Origin: an uncultured Parvibacter sp.
Lineage (GTDB): Bacteria; Actinomycetota; Coriobacteriia; Coriobacteriales; Eggerthellaceae
NCBI GenBank assembly: GCA_910587945.1
Contig: CAJUNI010000004.1
Span: forward strand, 1-5,864
Length of the DNA: 5,864 nucleotides
Direction: 5' to 3'
Position numbers and translations under genes: made by a program
The notes under the pieces: model-generated
Told to the model about the DNA's origin: nothing
The model's input: the letters and a program-made list of their open reading frames with translations, nothing else
Database searches by the model: none
Shown here: piece after piece, positions 1 to 5,709 of the stretch
How the letters are laid out: each line of letters opens with the position of its first letter
How positions within the stretch are numbered: position 1 is the stretch's first letter

Positions 1-1
1 G

Positions 2-1081
2 GCGTATTACATCCAGCAAGGACTGGGCAAGCGCTGGATGGGCGTGCTGTTCGCTGTTGCTCTTATTGCCTGTTATGCCGTGGGCTTCAATGAATTGCAG
101 GCCTACAATGCTGCCTCTTCGCTTGAGTATTACATTCCCGATTATGAAACAAACGGCTTGATAGCCAACGCCATCATGGGTGTGGTCTTAACCGTTTTGA
201 CGGCGGTGGTAATCTTTGGTGGTGCGAAGCGTATTTCGGTGATCAACTCCTGGGTCGTGCCGATCATGGCGCTGGCCTATTTAGCGTTGGGTATCTGGGT
301 GACTTTCAGCAATTTACCGCTGCTGCCGGAAGCCTTTGGGCTCATGTTTGAGTCGGCATTCGACTTCCAGGCCATGTTTGGTGGCTTTGCGGGATCAGCG
401 GTTATGCTGGGCATTAAGCGTGGTCTCTTCTCTAACGAGGCTGGCATGGGTTCTGCGCCGAACGCGGCGGCGACGGCGTCGGTTTCGCACCCGGCAAAAC
501 AAGGACTCGTGCAAACGCTTTCCGTCTACATTGATACGCTATTTATTTGCACCTGCTCAGCCATGTTGGTGTTGGTCTTTATGGTGGAAGATCCGGTCGC
601 GGCAGCCACTCTTAATGGCATGCCTTTAGTGCAACAAGCGGTATTGCACTTTGCTGGGCCGGTGGGCATTGCTTTTATTACTGTTGCCGTGCTCTTGTTT
701 GCTTATACGAGTTTGATCGGGAATTACTTCTATGCCGAGTCCAACCTCAAGTTCATATTTGGCGAGCGCCCAACGCTGGTGTTCTGGTTCCGCATCTTCT
801 GCTTGGCGATCGTCTTTGTGGGCTGCTTGAGTAGCTTTGACCTTGCTTGGAATACCGCAGACATCCTCATGGGATTTATGACCATCATCAATTTGGTGGC
901 TATCCTGCTGCTGGGGAAGTGGGCTATCAAGTGCTTAGACGACTACACCGCCCAGTTAAAGCAGGGGAAAGACCCCATCTTCCATGCTAGTTCCATTCCC
1001 GGGTTGCCGCCCTGCCAATGTTGGGATGAAGCTTTTGATCGTCAGCTTGCGGACGATATTGCCGAGGCTAAGAACTCCTAG
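2..1081 (+). CDS. Alanine/glycine:Na+ symporter (AGCS family), 5'-truncated by window edge
   Basis: This is an inner-membrane secondary transporter that takes up alanine, glycine or a related small amino acid using the sodium gradient. The visible 359 residues begin in mid-gene: the frame is open from base 2 and reads AYYIQQGLGKRW before the first in-frame ATG at 38, matching the family's internal GPAYYI-type segment. That ATG is therefore not the true start, and roughly 100 or more N-terminal residues are missing (family members are usually about 450-490 residues). The diagnostic motif RGLFSNEAGMGSAPNAAA lies at about fragment residues 140-157, with HPAKQG following. Several hydrophobic segments are clear, for example at 14-34, 53-75 and 80-103. 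The C-terminus keeps the family's WNTADILMG, INLVAILLLG, DYTAQ and DPIF elements and ends in a short hydrophilic tail, so the 3' end is intact. The exact substrate cannot be read from sequence. No clear terminator follows the stop. Confidence 0.95.
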   Translation, partial: AYYIQQGLGKRWMGVLFAVALIACYAVGFNELQAYNAASSLEYYIPDYETNGLIANAIMGVVLTVLTAVVIFGGAKRISVINSWVVPIMALAYLALGIWVTFSNLPLLPEAFGLMFESAFDFQAMFGGFAGSAVMLGIKRGLFSNEAGMGSAPNAAATASVSHPAKQGLVQTLSVYIDTLFICTCSAMLVLVFMVEDPVAAATLNGMPLVQQAVLHFAGPVGIAFITVAVLLFAYTSLIGNYFYAESNLKFIFGERPTLVFWFRIFCLAIVFVGCLSSFDLAWNTADILMGFMTIINLVAILLLGKWAIKCLDDYTAQLKQGKDPIFHASSIPGLPPCQCWDEAFDRQLADDIAEAKNS

Positions 1082-1109
1082 GGTTGTTGGTGGAAAATTC
1101 CTTCTAGTC

Positions 1110-1210
1110 GAGCGTTTTGCGAACGCAAGAGAATCGGTGCGTGTAAGATAGGAACGAATATTGTTCGCAGGCCGTTTATGGCCACCCACGCATCAGCGGA
1201 TAAAACGCTC
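1110..1210 (+). other. Candidate structured RNA element in the xpaC leader
   Basis: The gap of about 210 bases between the symporter stop and the xpaC start holds no gene. It does contain a nested fold. GAGCGTTTT (1110-1118) is fully complementary to AAAACGCTC (1202-1210). Inside this, GGTGCGTG (1136-1143) pairs with CACGCATC (1187-1194) with a single G-U, and ATC/GAT (1133-1135 with 1199-1201) could bridge the two helices. The enclosed arm has small hairpins GAAC/GTTC (1152-1155 with 1163-1166) and GGCC/GGCC (1170-1173 with 1180-1183). An alternative pairing, TGCGAAC (1118-1124) with GTTCGCA (1163-1169), crosses the inner 8-bp helix, so it would be either a pseudoknot or a switch. No T-tract follows, so this is not an intrinsic terminator. 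I do not recognise it as a known riboswitch class. Whether it is transcribed from its own promoter or by read-through is unclear. Confidence 0.35.
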
Positions 1211-1280
1211 AATAGGACGAGGAGACTTCCAATTAAGTATCCCGTCTGAGCCTAGCTGGTGTAGGTTTTGATGCACCTAT

Positions 1281-1287
1281 GGGAAGG
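1281..1287 (+). promoter_or_regulatory. Ribosome binding site that decides the xpaC start
   Basis: GGGAAGG lies six bases before the ATG at 1294. An in-frame ATG at 1279 overlaps this site and has no purine-rich sequence at the right distance in front of it, so 1294 is the better start. CTTCC at 1226-1230 is complementary to GGAAG at 1282-1286 and could mask the site. Confidence 0.7.
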
Positions 1288-1293
1288 TATGGT

Positions 1294-2733
1294 ATGAGCC
1301 AGACACAGGGAGGCCCAACGCGTCCCCAGACTCCTTTTTCGTCTCCGTCAGCGGGCTATTCGTCGGGCACAGCGCAAACCCCCTATGGCTCAACGACCTC
1401 CCAAGGCAACGCTCAACCTCAACAACCGGGACCGCAGCCGTCATCGGGCGCTCCACGATCGTCTCAAGTGGGATCAGCACCTAAGGGGATGTCCCCAGAA
1501 GACTTCGAGAAGCTTTGCCGTGGTATCGAGACGACCGTGAATAATTTGAGCCGCGTTGTGGGACAAGGGCTCGGAGTTGCTGGCGATGCGCTGGGAAAAG
1601 CTTTCGACTCCTGGCAACAAGGCCATGGCACCACGACGCCTGGTCAGCCTGCCTCGCCTCAAACGCCCGGTGCTCCCACGCCAGCCACCCCTCAAGCGAA
1701 ACCGCGTAAGCAGCACCGTCAGGCGCGCTCTGCTTCGGCATCTACCACAACGGCCCTGAGTAAGCGACGCATTAAGTCGGGCTTTCCCCTTAAAGCAACG
1801 GGGATGTTGATGGCCTTTGGTGGGGCAGCCAGTACCGTGGTCTTTACCCTAGCCGGGTGCATGGGCCTTGCGGGTACCGTCACAATCCCGTTGGCAGCGC
1901 AGATTGCAGCCGTCGTTACCTGCTTTGGATTGGCAGCGGCATCGCTGGCCTTCTGTCTGAATGGGGTGAAGCGGATCCGGATTGCTAACCGGTCGCTGAC
2001 CTTGCGTCGACTTATGGGAAATCGAGAAGTTTGCACTATCGATGAGTTGGCAGCGCAGGCTCAGCGGACTCCGAAGCAAGTGAAGAAAACGCTTCGCACC
2101 ATGATGAATTATGGACTGCTTCCGGAAGGGCGACTCGATGATGACGAGACCTGCCTGATGTTGACCGATGAGGCCTATCAACAATACCGACAGACTCAGG
2201 CCCATTACCAGCAACAACTTCAGGAGCAACGGGCTCAAGAAGAGGCTCGCCGTCGGGCTCGCTTGCAAACAGCTCCGTCTACGCTGACCAAAGAGGACGA
2301 AGCGTTTTTGGCTCAGGGCGAAAACTATTTGACTCAGTTGCGCGCCTTGGATGTGGCCATTGATGATGTCGAGGTCAGCGCGAAAATCGTCGCCATCGAA
2401 GAAGTGGTTCGCCGACTGCTTGAGCGGGCCCAAGAGGCGCCGGCTACCATTGATGACATGGATCGTTTGATGGATTACTACCTGCCCACCACCATTAAGT
2501 TGTTGGCAGCCTACGACGACTTGGAATCCCAACCGGTCCAAGGGCAGAACATTCAATCCTCCCGTCGTGAGATCGAGCAAACCCTTGATGTGCTGCAGGG
2601 TGCCTTCGAAAAGCTACTGGATTCTACCTACCAAGACCTGTCGCTCAATGTTTCGGCCGATATTTCGGTGCTTACCTCCATTCTGGCCCAAGAAGGTTTG
2701 ACGGAAAATCCGTTTGAATCTAAGAATTCCTAA
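1294..2733 (+). CDS. xpaC: XpaC family membrane protein (5-bromo-4-chloroindolyl phosphate hydrolysis family)
   Basis: This 479-residue protein belongs to the XpaC family, the usual genetic partner of TelA. The family name comes from a colony phenotype with an indolyl phosphate dye; I see no phosphatase active-site motif and would not call it an enzyme. Domain order: a Pro/Gln/Ser/Thr-rich, probably disordered tail (1-65); a short amphipathic stretch with PEDFEKLCRGIETTV (68-82) like the family's N-terminal helix; a second Pro/Thr/Ala-rich linker ending in basic residues (112-162); two membrane segments (about 167-191 and 196-223); a winged-helix-like region (about 238-298, with IDELAAQAQRTPKQVKKTL then MMNYGLLPEGRLD); a Gln/Glu/Arg coiled coil (300-325); and the XpaC helical domain (332-471) with the hallmark YYLPTTIKLLAAY (395-407) and DISVLTSILAQEGL. 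The start at 1294 is chosen over 1279 for its ribosome site. The long Pro/Gln tail is more elaborate than in short Bacillus XpaC. telA follows after 159 bases with no obvious terminator between, which suggests co-transcription. Confidence 0.85.
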   Translation: MSQTQGGPTRPQTPFSSPSAGYSSGTAQTPYGSTTSQGNAQPQQPGPQPSSGAPRSSQVGSAPKGMSPEDFEKLCRGIETTVNNLSRVVGQGLGVAGDALGKAFDSWQQGHGTTTPGQPASPQTPGAPTPATPQAKPRKQHRQARSASASTTTALSKRRIKSGFPLKATGMLMAFGGAASTVVFTLAGCMGLAGTVTIPLAAQIAAVVTCFGLAAASLAFCLNGVKRIRIANRSLTLRRLMGNREVCTIDELAAQAQRTPKQVKKTLRTMMNYGLLPEGRLDDDETCLMLTDEAYQQYRQTQAHYQQQLQEQRAQEEARRRARLQTAPSTLTKEDEAFLAQGENYLTQLRALDVAIDDVEVSAKIVAIEEVVRRLLERAQEAPATIDDMDRLMDYYLPTTIKLLAAYDDLESQPVQGQNIQSSRREIEQTLDVLQGAFEKLLDSTYQDLSLNVSADISVLTSILAQEGLTENPFESKNS

Positions 2734-2742
2734 GGATTGATC

Positions 2743-2759
2743 TGCTATAACCCTATACT
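2743..2759 (+). promoter_or_regulatory. Possible internal promoter before telA
   Basis: TGCTATAAC (2743-2751) is an extended -10-like element and TATACT (2754-2759) a second -10-like hexamer. Neither has a convincing -35 hexamer at 16-18 bases, so this rests on the -10 region alone. If real, it would give telA a separate transcript with a leader of roughly 130 bases. Confidence 0.3.
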
Positions 2760-2770
2760 GAATGCAGAGT

Positions 2771-2875
2771 TTACGAACGAGCGCGGGGGCTGGTGGGAGC
2801 TGGCCCTTCCTATGAAGAGGATACTGCCGTAATAAAGAAGCTGGCGCATTTACGGGCTGAACCCTGAATGAGCCC
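2771..2875 (+). other. Candidate structured leader of telA with competing pairings
   Basis: The 159-base gap between xpaC and telA contains a chain of mutually exclusive helices. TTACG (2771-2775) can pair with CGTAA (2828-2832). CCGTAA (2827-2832) can instead pair with TTACGG (2850-2855). GGGCT (2854-2858), which shares bases with that last strand, can pair with AGCCC (2871-2875) directly before the ribosome site. TTCCT (2807-2811) is complementary to AGGAA in the purine-rich ribosome-binding stretch at 2877-2886. The helices are short, and chance alone could produce several of them. There is no recognisable riboswitch consensus. Confidence 0.2.
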
Positions 2876-2892
2876 AAGGAAAGGAATTCCCC

Positions 2893-4047
2893 ATGGCTGA
2901 TGATTTGACCAAAATGAGCGAGCTACCTACCCCCACTCTTACCCTGGAGCCTATCGAGGAGTCTTCTTCAGAGATTGTGGAAGCGGTAGTGCTCGAAGAC
3001 ACCACGCCCAAGGAGCCTTCCTTAGATGATTCTCTTACCGAGGAAGAAAAGGCCCAGGTAGCCGCTTTTGCTCAGCAGATCGACTTGTCCAACGCCCAGC
3101 AGGTGCTCCAATACGGCGCTGGTGCGCAAAAGAAGATGGCCGACTTCTCGGAAACGGCTTTGGAGAAAGTTCGCACCCAGGATCTAGGAGAAGCGGGCGA
3201 CCTCATTGCCGATGTAGTGGTGGAACTGAAGAGCCTAGATGTAGATGAAGAGAAGGGGCTCTTTGGTTTCTTCAAGCGCCAGGGCAATAAAGTGGTGGCC
3301 CTAAAGGCGCGCTATGATAAGGCGGAAGCCAATATCGATACCATCGTGCGCACCCTTGAGGGCCATCAGCTGACAATGCTGAAAGATGTGGCGATGCTCG
3401 ATAAGCTCTATGAGTTGAATTTGACCTACTTCAAAGAGCTTACGATGTATTTGCTCGCCGGCCGCCAGAAACTTGCGCAGGTGCGCGACGAGGAGCTCCC
3501 GGCACTAATTGCACGGGCTCAGGAAACGGGTCGTACGGAAGATGCTGAGGCGGTACAAAAGCTTCAAACTGCTCTCAATCGCTTTGAGAAGAAGCTGTCC
3601 GACTTGGATTTGACGCGCACCATTGCCATGCAGATGGCGCCGCAAATTCGCTTTGTCCAAACCAACGAAATGCTTATGGTGGAGAAGATCCAGACCATTC
3701 TTACTAACACCATTCCACTGTGGAAAAGCCAGATGGTGCTGGCTCTTGGCATGGCTAACAATGAGGCTGCTTTGCGGGCGCAAACTGCCGTTACCGATAT
3801 GACCAACGAGCTTCTGCGCAAAAACGCCGAAAAGCTCAAGCAGTCCACGACGGAAGTGGCGCGAGAGTCTGAACGGGGCATTGTGGATATCGAGACGCTG
3901 CGCGCAACCAATGAGAGCCTCATCCAAACCTTCGACGAGGTCATGAAGATCCAAGCTGAGGGACGCGCTAAGCGAGCAGAAGCGGAAGTTCAGATGCGCC
4001 AGATGGAAGCAGAGCTGAAAGAGCGCCTGCTGGCATCACGCTATTAA
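2893..4047 (+). CDS. telA: Toxic anion resistance protein, TelA family
   Basis: This is a 384-residue cytosolic, almost wholly alpha-helical protein of the TelA family, named for tellurite resistance determinants. It is frequently encoded beside XpaC, and its molecular activity is not established. The first 50 residues are acidic and low-complexity (many E, D, S, T, P). The family core runs from about residue 52 to the end: the GLFGFFKR segment (122-129) with KARYDKAEANIDTIVRTLEGHQ after it, LDKLYELNLTYFKELTMYLLAG (169-190), and the highly conserved stretch around MAPQIRFVQTNEMLMVEKIQ (248-267), TNTIPLWKSQMVLALG (271-286) and QTAVTDMTNELLRKNAEKLK (297-316). No membrane segment or signal peptide is visible. 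Length is typical for the family. The start at 2893 has AAGGA at 2881-2885, seven bases upstream. The gene ends before a strong terminator, so it is the last gene of the xpaC-telA unit. Confidence 0.95.
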   Translation: MADDLTKMSELPTPTLTLEPIEESSSEIVEAVVLEDTTPKEPSLDDSLTEEEKAQVAAFAQQIDLSNAQQVLQYGAGAQKKMADFSETALEKVRTQDLGEAGDLIADVVVELKSLDVDEEKGLFGFFKRQGNKVVALKARYDKAEANIDTIVRTLEGHQLTMLKDVAMLDKLYELNLTYFKELTMYLLAGRQKLAQVRDEELPALIARAQETGRTEDAEAVQKLQTALNRFEKKLSDLDLTRTIAMQMAPQIRFVQTNEMLMVEKIQTILTNTIPLWKSQMVLALGMANNEAALRAQTAVTDMTNELLRKNAEKLKQSTTEVARESERGIVDIETLRATNESLIQTFDEVMKIQAEGRAKRAEAEVQMRQMEAELKERLLASRY

Positions 4048-4111
4048 ATGCCTGTGGAGGATTATCCTGGACGTCCATTGGTTGCGTCATAAATAGCTTT
4101 GCATTGGTCTC

Positions 4112-4141
4112 GAGCCCCTCCCACCGCGGAGGGGCTCTTTT
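4112..4141 (+). terminator. Rho-independent terminator after telA
   Basis: GAGCCCCTCC (4112-4121) and GGAGGGGCTC (4128-4137) form a perfect 10-bp GC-rich stem with a six-base loop (CACCGC), followed directly by TTTTGTT. It sits about 65 bases past the telA stop and separates the xpaC-telA unit from the CDF transporter gene. Confidence 0.93.
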
Positions 4142-4256
4142 GTTCCCGCTTGGTAGCAGTTCATTGGCACAACGCGTAGGACTCCCGATTTGAAGAGTCG
4201 AGGCGCTAGGATAGAAGCAGGGAATTCTTGAGCTTCTGGGAAGGAAGGCTTGTTTT

Positions 4257-5579
4257 ATGACGTCGTCAAAGGATAGATTGGCTGCCGTGCAATCGGAGGA
4301 CTATCCTCAGACCGCCGTACTCCAAGCTGTTTCTGATCCGAATTGCAAGCAATCTGGGACAATGTCAACGCCAGCAGAGGATGCCTCTGCAGGAGCGGCA
4401 ACGAACTCTGAGAGATCAGCGAACATTTCCCCTGATGCTGCGCAGGAATCCGGGATCACCCCTTCGAGTACTCGTTCTTCTCAGGACCGAGACCGCGCCA
4501 TTATCAAGGCCAGTTTTGTGGGCATTATTGGCAATATGGTGCTGGTGATTTTTAAGCTCATCGTGGGCTTTGCTTCTCACTCTATCGCCATTATCTTGGA
4601 CGGCGTCAATAACGCCACCGATGTGATATCTTCAGTGGTGACCATTGTGGGAACCAAGCTTGCTGCCCGCAAGCCCGACCGGCGCCATCCCTTTGGCTAT
4701 GGACGCATTGAGTATTTAACCTCTGTGGTTATTGCAGCCATTATTTTGGCAGCTGGCATCATTTCCTTACGGGAGTCAATTCTCAAAATCATTCACCCCG
4801 CAGAAACATCCTATAGCGCCATTACGATTACGGTAATTGTGGTCGCGATTCTCGTGAAAATTGCCCTGGGTCTTTATTTCCGCAAGGCGGGTAAGAAAAC
4901 CGAATCGGGAGCACTTATCGCTTCAGGTCTTGATTCTGACTACGATGCCGTGCTTTCAGCAGGTACGCTGGTTGTAGCTGCTGCCCAAATTTTCTGGTCC
5001 GTGAATATTGATGGTGCTGTGGGCTTAATCATCTCCTTGGTGGTCTGCAAAGCAGGTATAGAAGTGCTGCGGGATGCCTTAAGCCCAATCATAGGCACGC
5101 GGGAAGGGGAGGACCTGGTCCACGACATTGAACAGTGCGTGCGTTCGTTCCCCGGGGTTCATGGCGTCTATGATTTGATTCTGGACAACTTTGGCCCCAA
5201 TGAAGTAGTGGGAAGCTTGCATATTGAGGTGCCCGACACCATGACGGCGCGAGAAATCTCAATGCTTACCCGTCAGATCACCGAGACGCTCTACGCTAAG
5301 TTCGGTTTTATTTCTACGGTGGGAATTTATGCGGTTAATACCACCGATGAGTTTGCGGCCATGCGCAAGGACCTCCTTACGTTGGCCAAAGAAGACGACC
5401 GCATTTTGCAAATCCATGGCTTCTATGTAGATCGCCCCTCGTCCATGGTCTATTTCGATGTGGTGGGAACCTTTAAGATCGATCCGGAAGCGATTCGCCA
5501 TGACATTGTGGAGGCCATGAAGCGGAAATATCCAGGCTATAGCTTTGATGTGGTGATGGATGTGGATTACGAAGATTAA
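4257..5579 (+). CDS. Cation diffusion facilitator (CDF) family metal transporter
   Basis: This 440-residue inner-membrane transporter exports a divalent metal ion (Zn, Mn, Fe or similar) in exchange for protons. Residues 1-78 are a hydrophilic Ser/Ala/Glu-rich extension with no recognised domain. The CDF membrane domain follows (about 82-275): TM1 near 84-105, TM2 with SIAIILDGVNNATDVISS (109-126), the conserved RRHPFGYGRIEYL loop (142-154), further membrane helices, and TM5 with SGLDSDYDAVLS (223-234). By position, Asp115 and Asn119 in TM2 and Asp225 and Asp229 in TM5 fall where the transport-site ligands lie. A cytoplasmic ferredoxin-like domain spans about 283-360. An additional C-terminal segment (about 365-440, with ILQIHGFYVD and DVVGTF, ending in acidic DVDYED) resembles the second C-terminal domain of some Gram-positive CDF proteins. 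GGGAAGGAAGG at 4238-4248 lies eight bases before the ATG, supporting this start over the internal ATG at 4362, which lacks a good site. The metal cannot be assigned. Confidence 0.93.
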   Translation: MTSSKDRLAAVQSEDYPQTAVLQAVSDPNCKQSGTMSTPAEDASAGAATNSERSANISPDAAQESGITPSSTRSSQDRDRAIIKASFVGIIGNMVLVIFKLIVGFASHSIAIILDGVNNATDVISSVVTIVGTKLAARKPDRRHPFGYGRIEYLTSVVIAAIILAAGIISLRESILKIIHPAETSYSAITITVIVVAILVKIALGLYFRKAGKKTESGALIASGLDSDYDAVLSAGTLVVAAAQIFWSVNIDGAVGLIISLVVCKAGIEVLRDALSPIIGTREGEDLVHDIEQCVRSFPGVHGVYDLILDNFGPNEVVGSLHIEVPDTMTAREISMLTRQITETLYAKFGFISTVGIYAVNTTDEFAAMRKDLLTLAKEDDRILQIHGFYVDRPSSMVYFDVVGTFKIDPEAIRHDIVEAMKRKYPGYSFDVVMDVDYED

Positions 5580-5613
5580 GGTTGGCCCCTTCTCCACTTA
5601 TCTAACGCGCTTC

Positions 5614-5640
5614 TTGAATCCCTGGCCTATTTGCTATGCT
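5614..5640 (+). promoter_or_regulatory. Possible promoter of the zinc-ribbon gene
   Basis: TTGAAT (5614-5619) and TATGCT (5635-5640) resemble -35 and -10 hexamers with a short 15-base spacer. A TG at 5632-5633 makes the -10 an extended type, which can offset the spacing. The transcript would have a leader of about 60 bases holding a small CCGCT/AGCGG hairpin (5661-5665 with 5674-5678). No terminator is visible between the CDF gene and this site, so read-through is also possible. Confidence 0.4.
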
Positions 5641-5709
5641 ATGAACCCATAGGAGTTGCTCCGCTCGTAATGCAGCGGTACTTCCACGTAGGTAGTCCAA
5701 GGAGGAATC

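Noticed and set aside
38..40. ATG at 38 as the start of the symporter
   Set aside because: The frame is open upstream to the window edge and reads conserved family sequence, and the missing N-terminal helices show the true start is before the window.
1112..1126. GCGTT/AACGC hairpin as the terminator of the symporter gene
   Set aside because: The stem is only five base pairs and no T-run follows; the same bases take part in a longer nested helix.
1117..1149. TTGCGA and TAAGAT as a promoter for xpaC
   Set aside because: The hexamers are about 21 bases apart and neither matches consensus well, so I cannot support a promoter here.
1279..1281. ATG at 1279 as the xpaC start
   Set aside because: It overlaps the GGGAAGG site that serves the ATG at 1294 and has no suitable ribosome site of its own.
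1849..2580. Long open frame on the minus strand (243 codons) opposite xpaC
   Set aside because: It lies entirely antisense to a well-supported family member, its translation resembles no family I know, and I see no ribosome site in front of it. Long antisense frames are common opposite genes of this composition.
4048..4092. Fourteen-codon frame directly after the telA stop (MPVEDYPGRPLVAS)
   Set aside because: There is no ribosome site at proper spacing, and a frame this short is expected by chance. It ends before the terminator and shows no recognisable peptide type.
4164..4212. TTGGCA (4164) or TAGGAT (4207) as promoter parts for the CDF gene
   Set aside because: Neither has a partner hexamer at acceptable spacing. 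A promoter must exist after the terminator, but I cannot place it.
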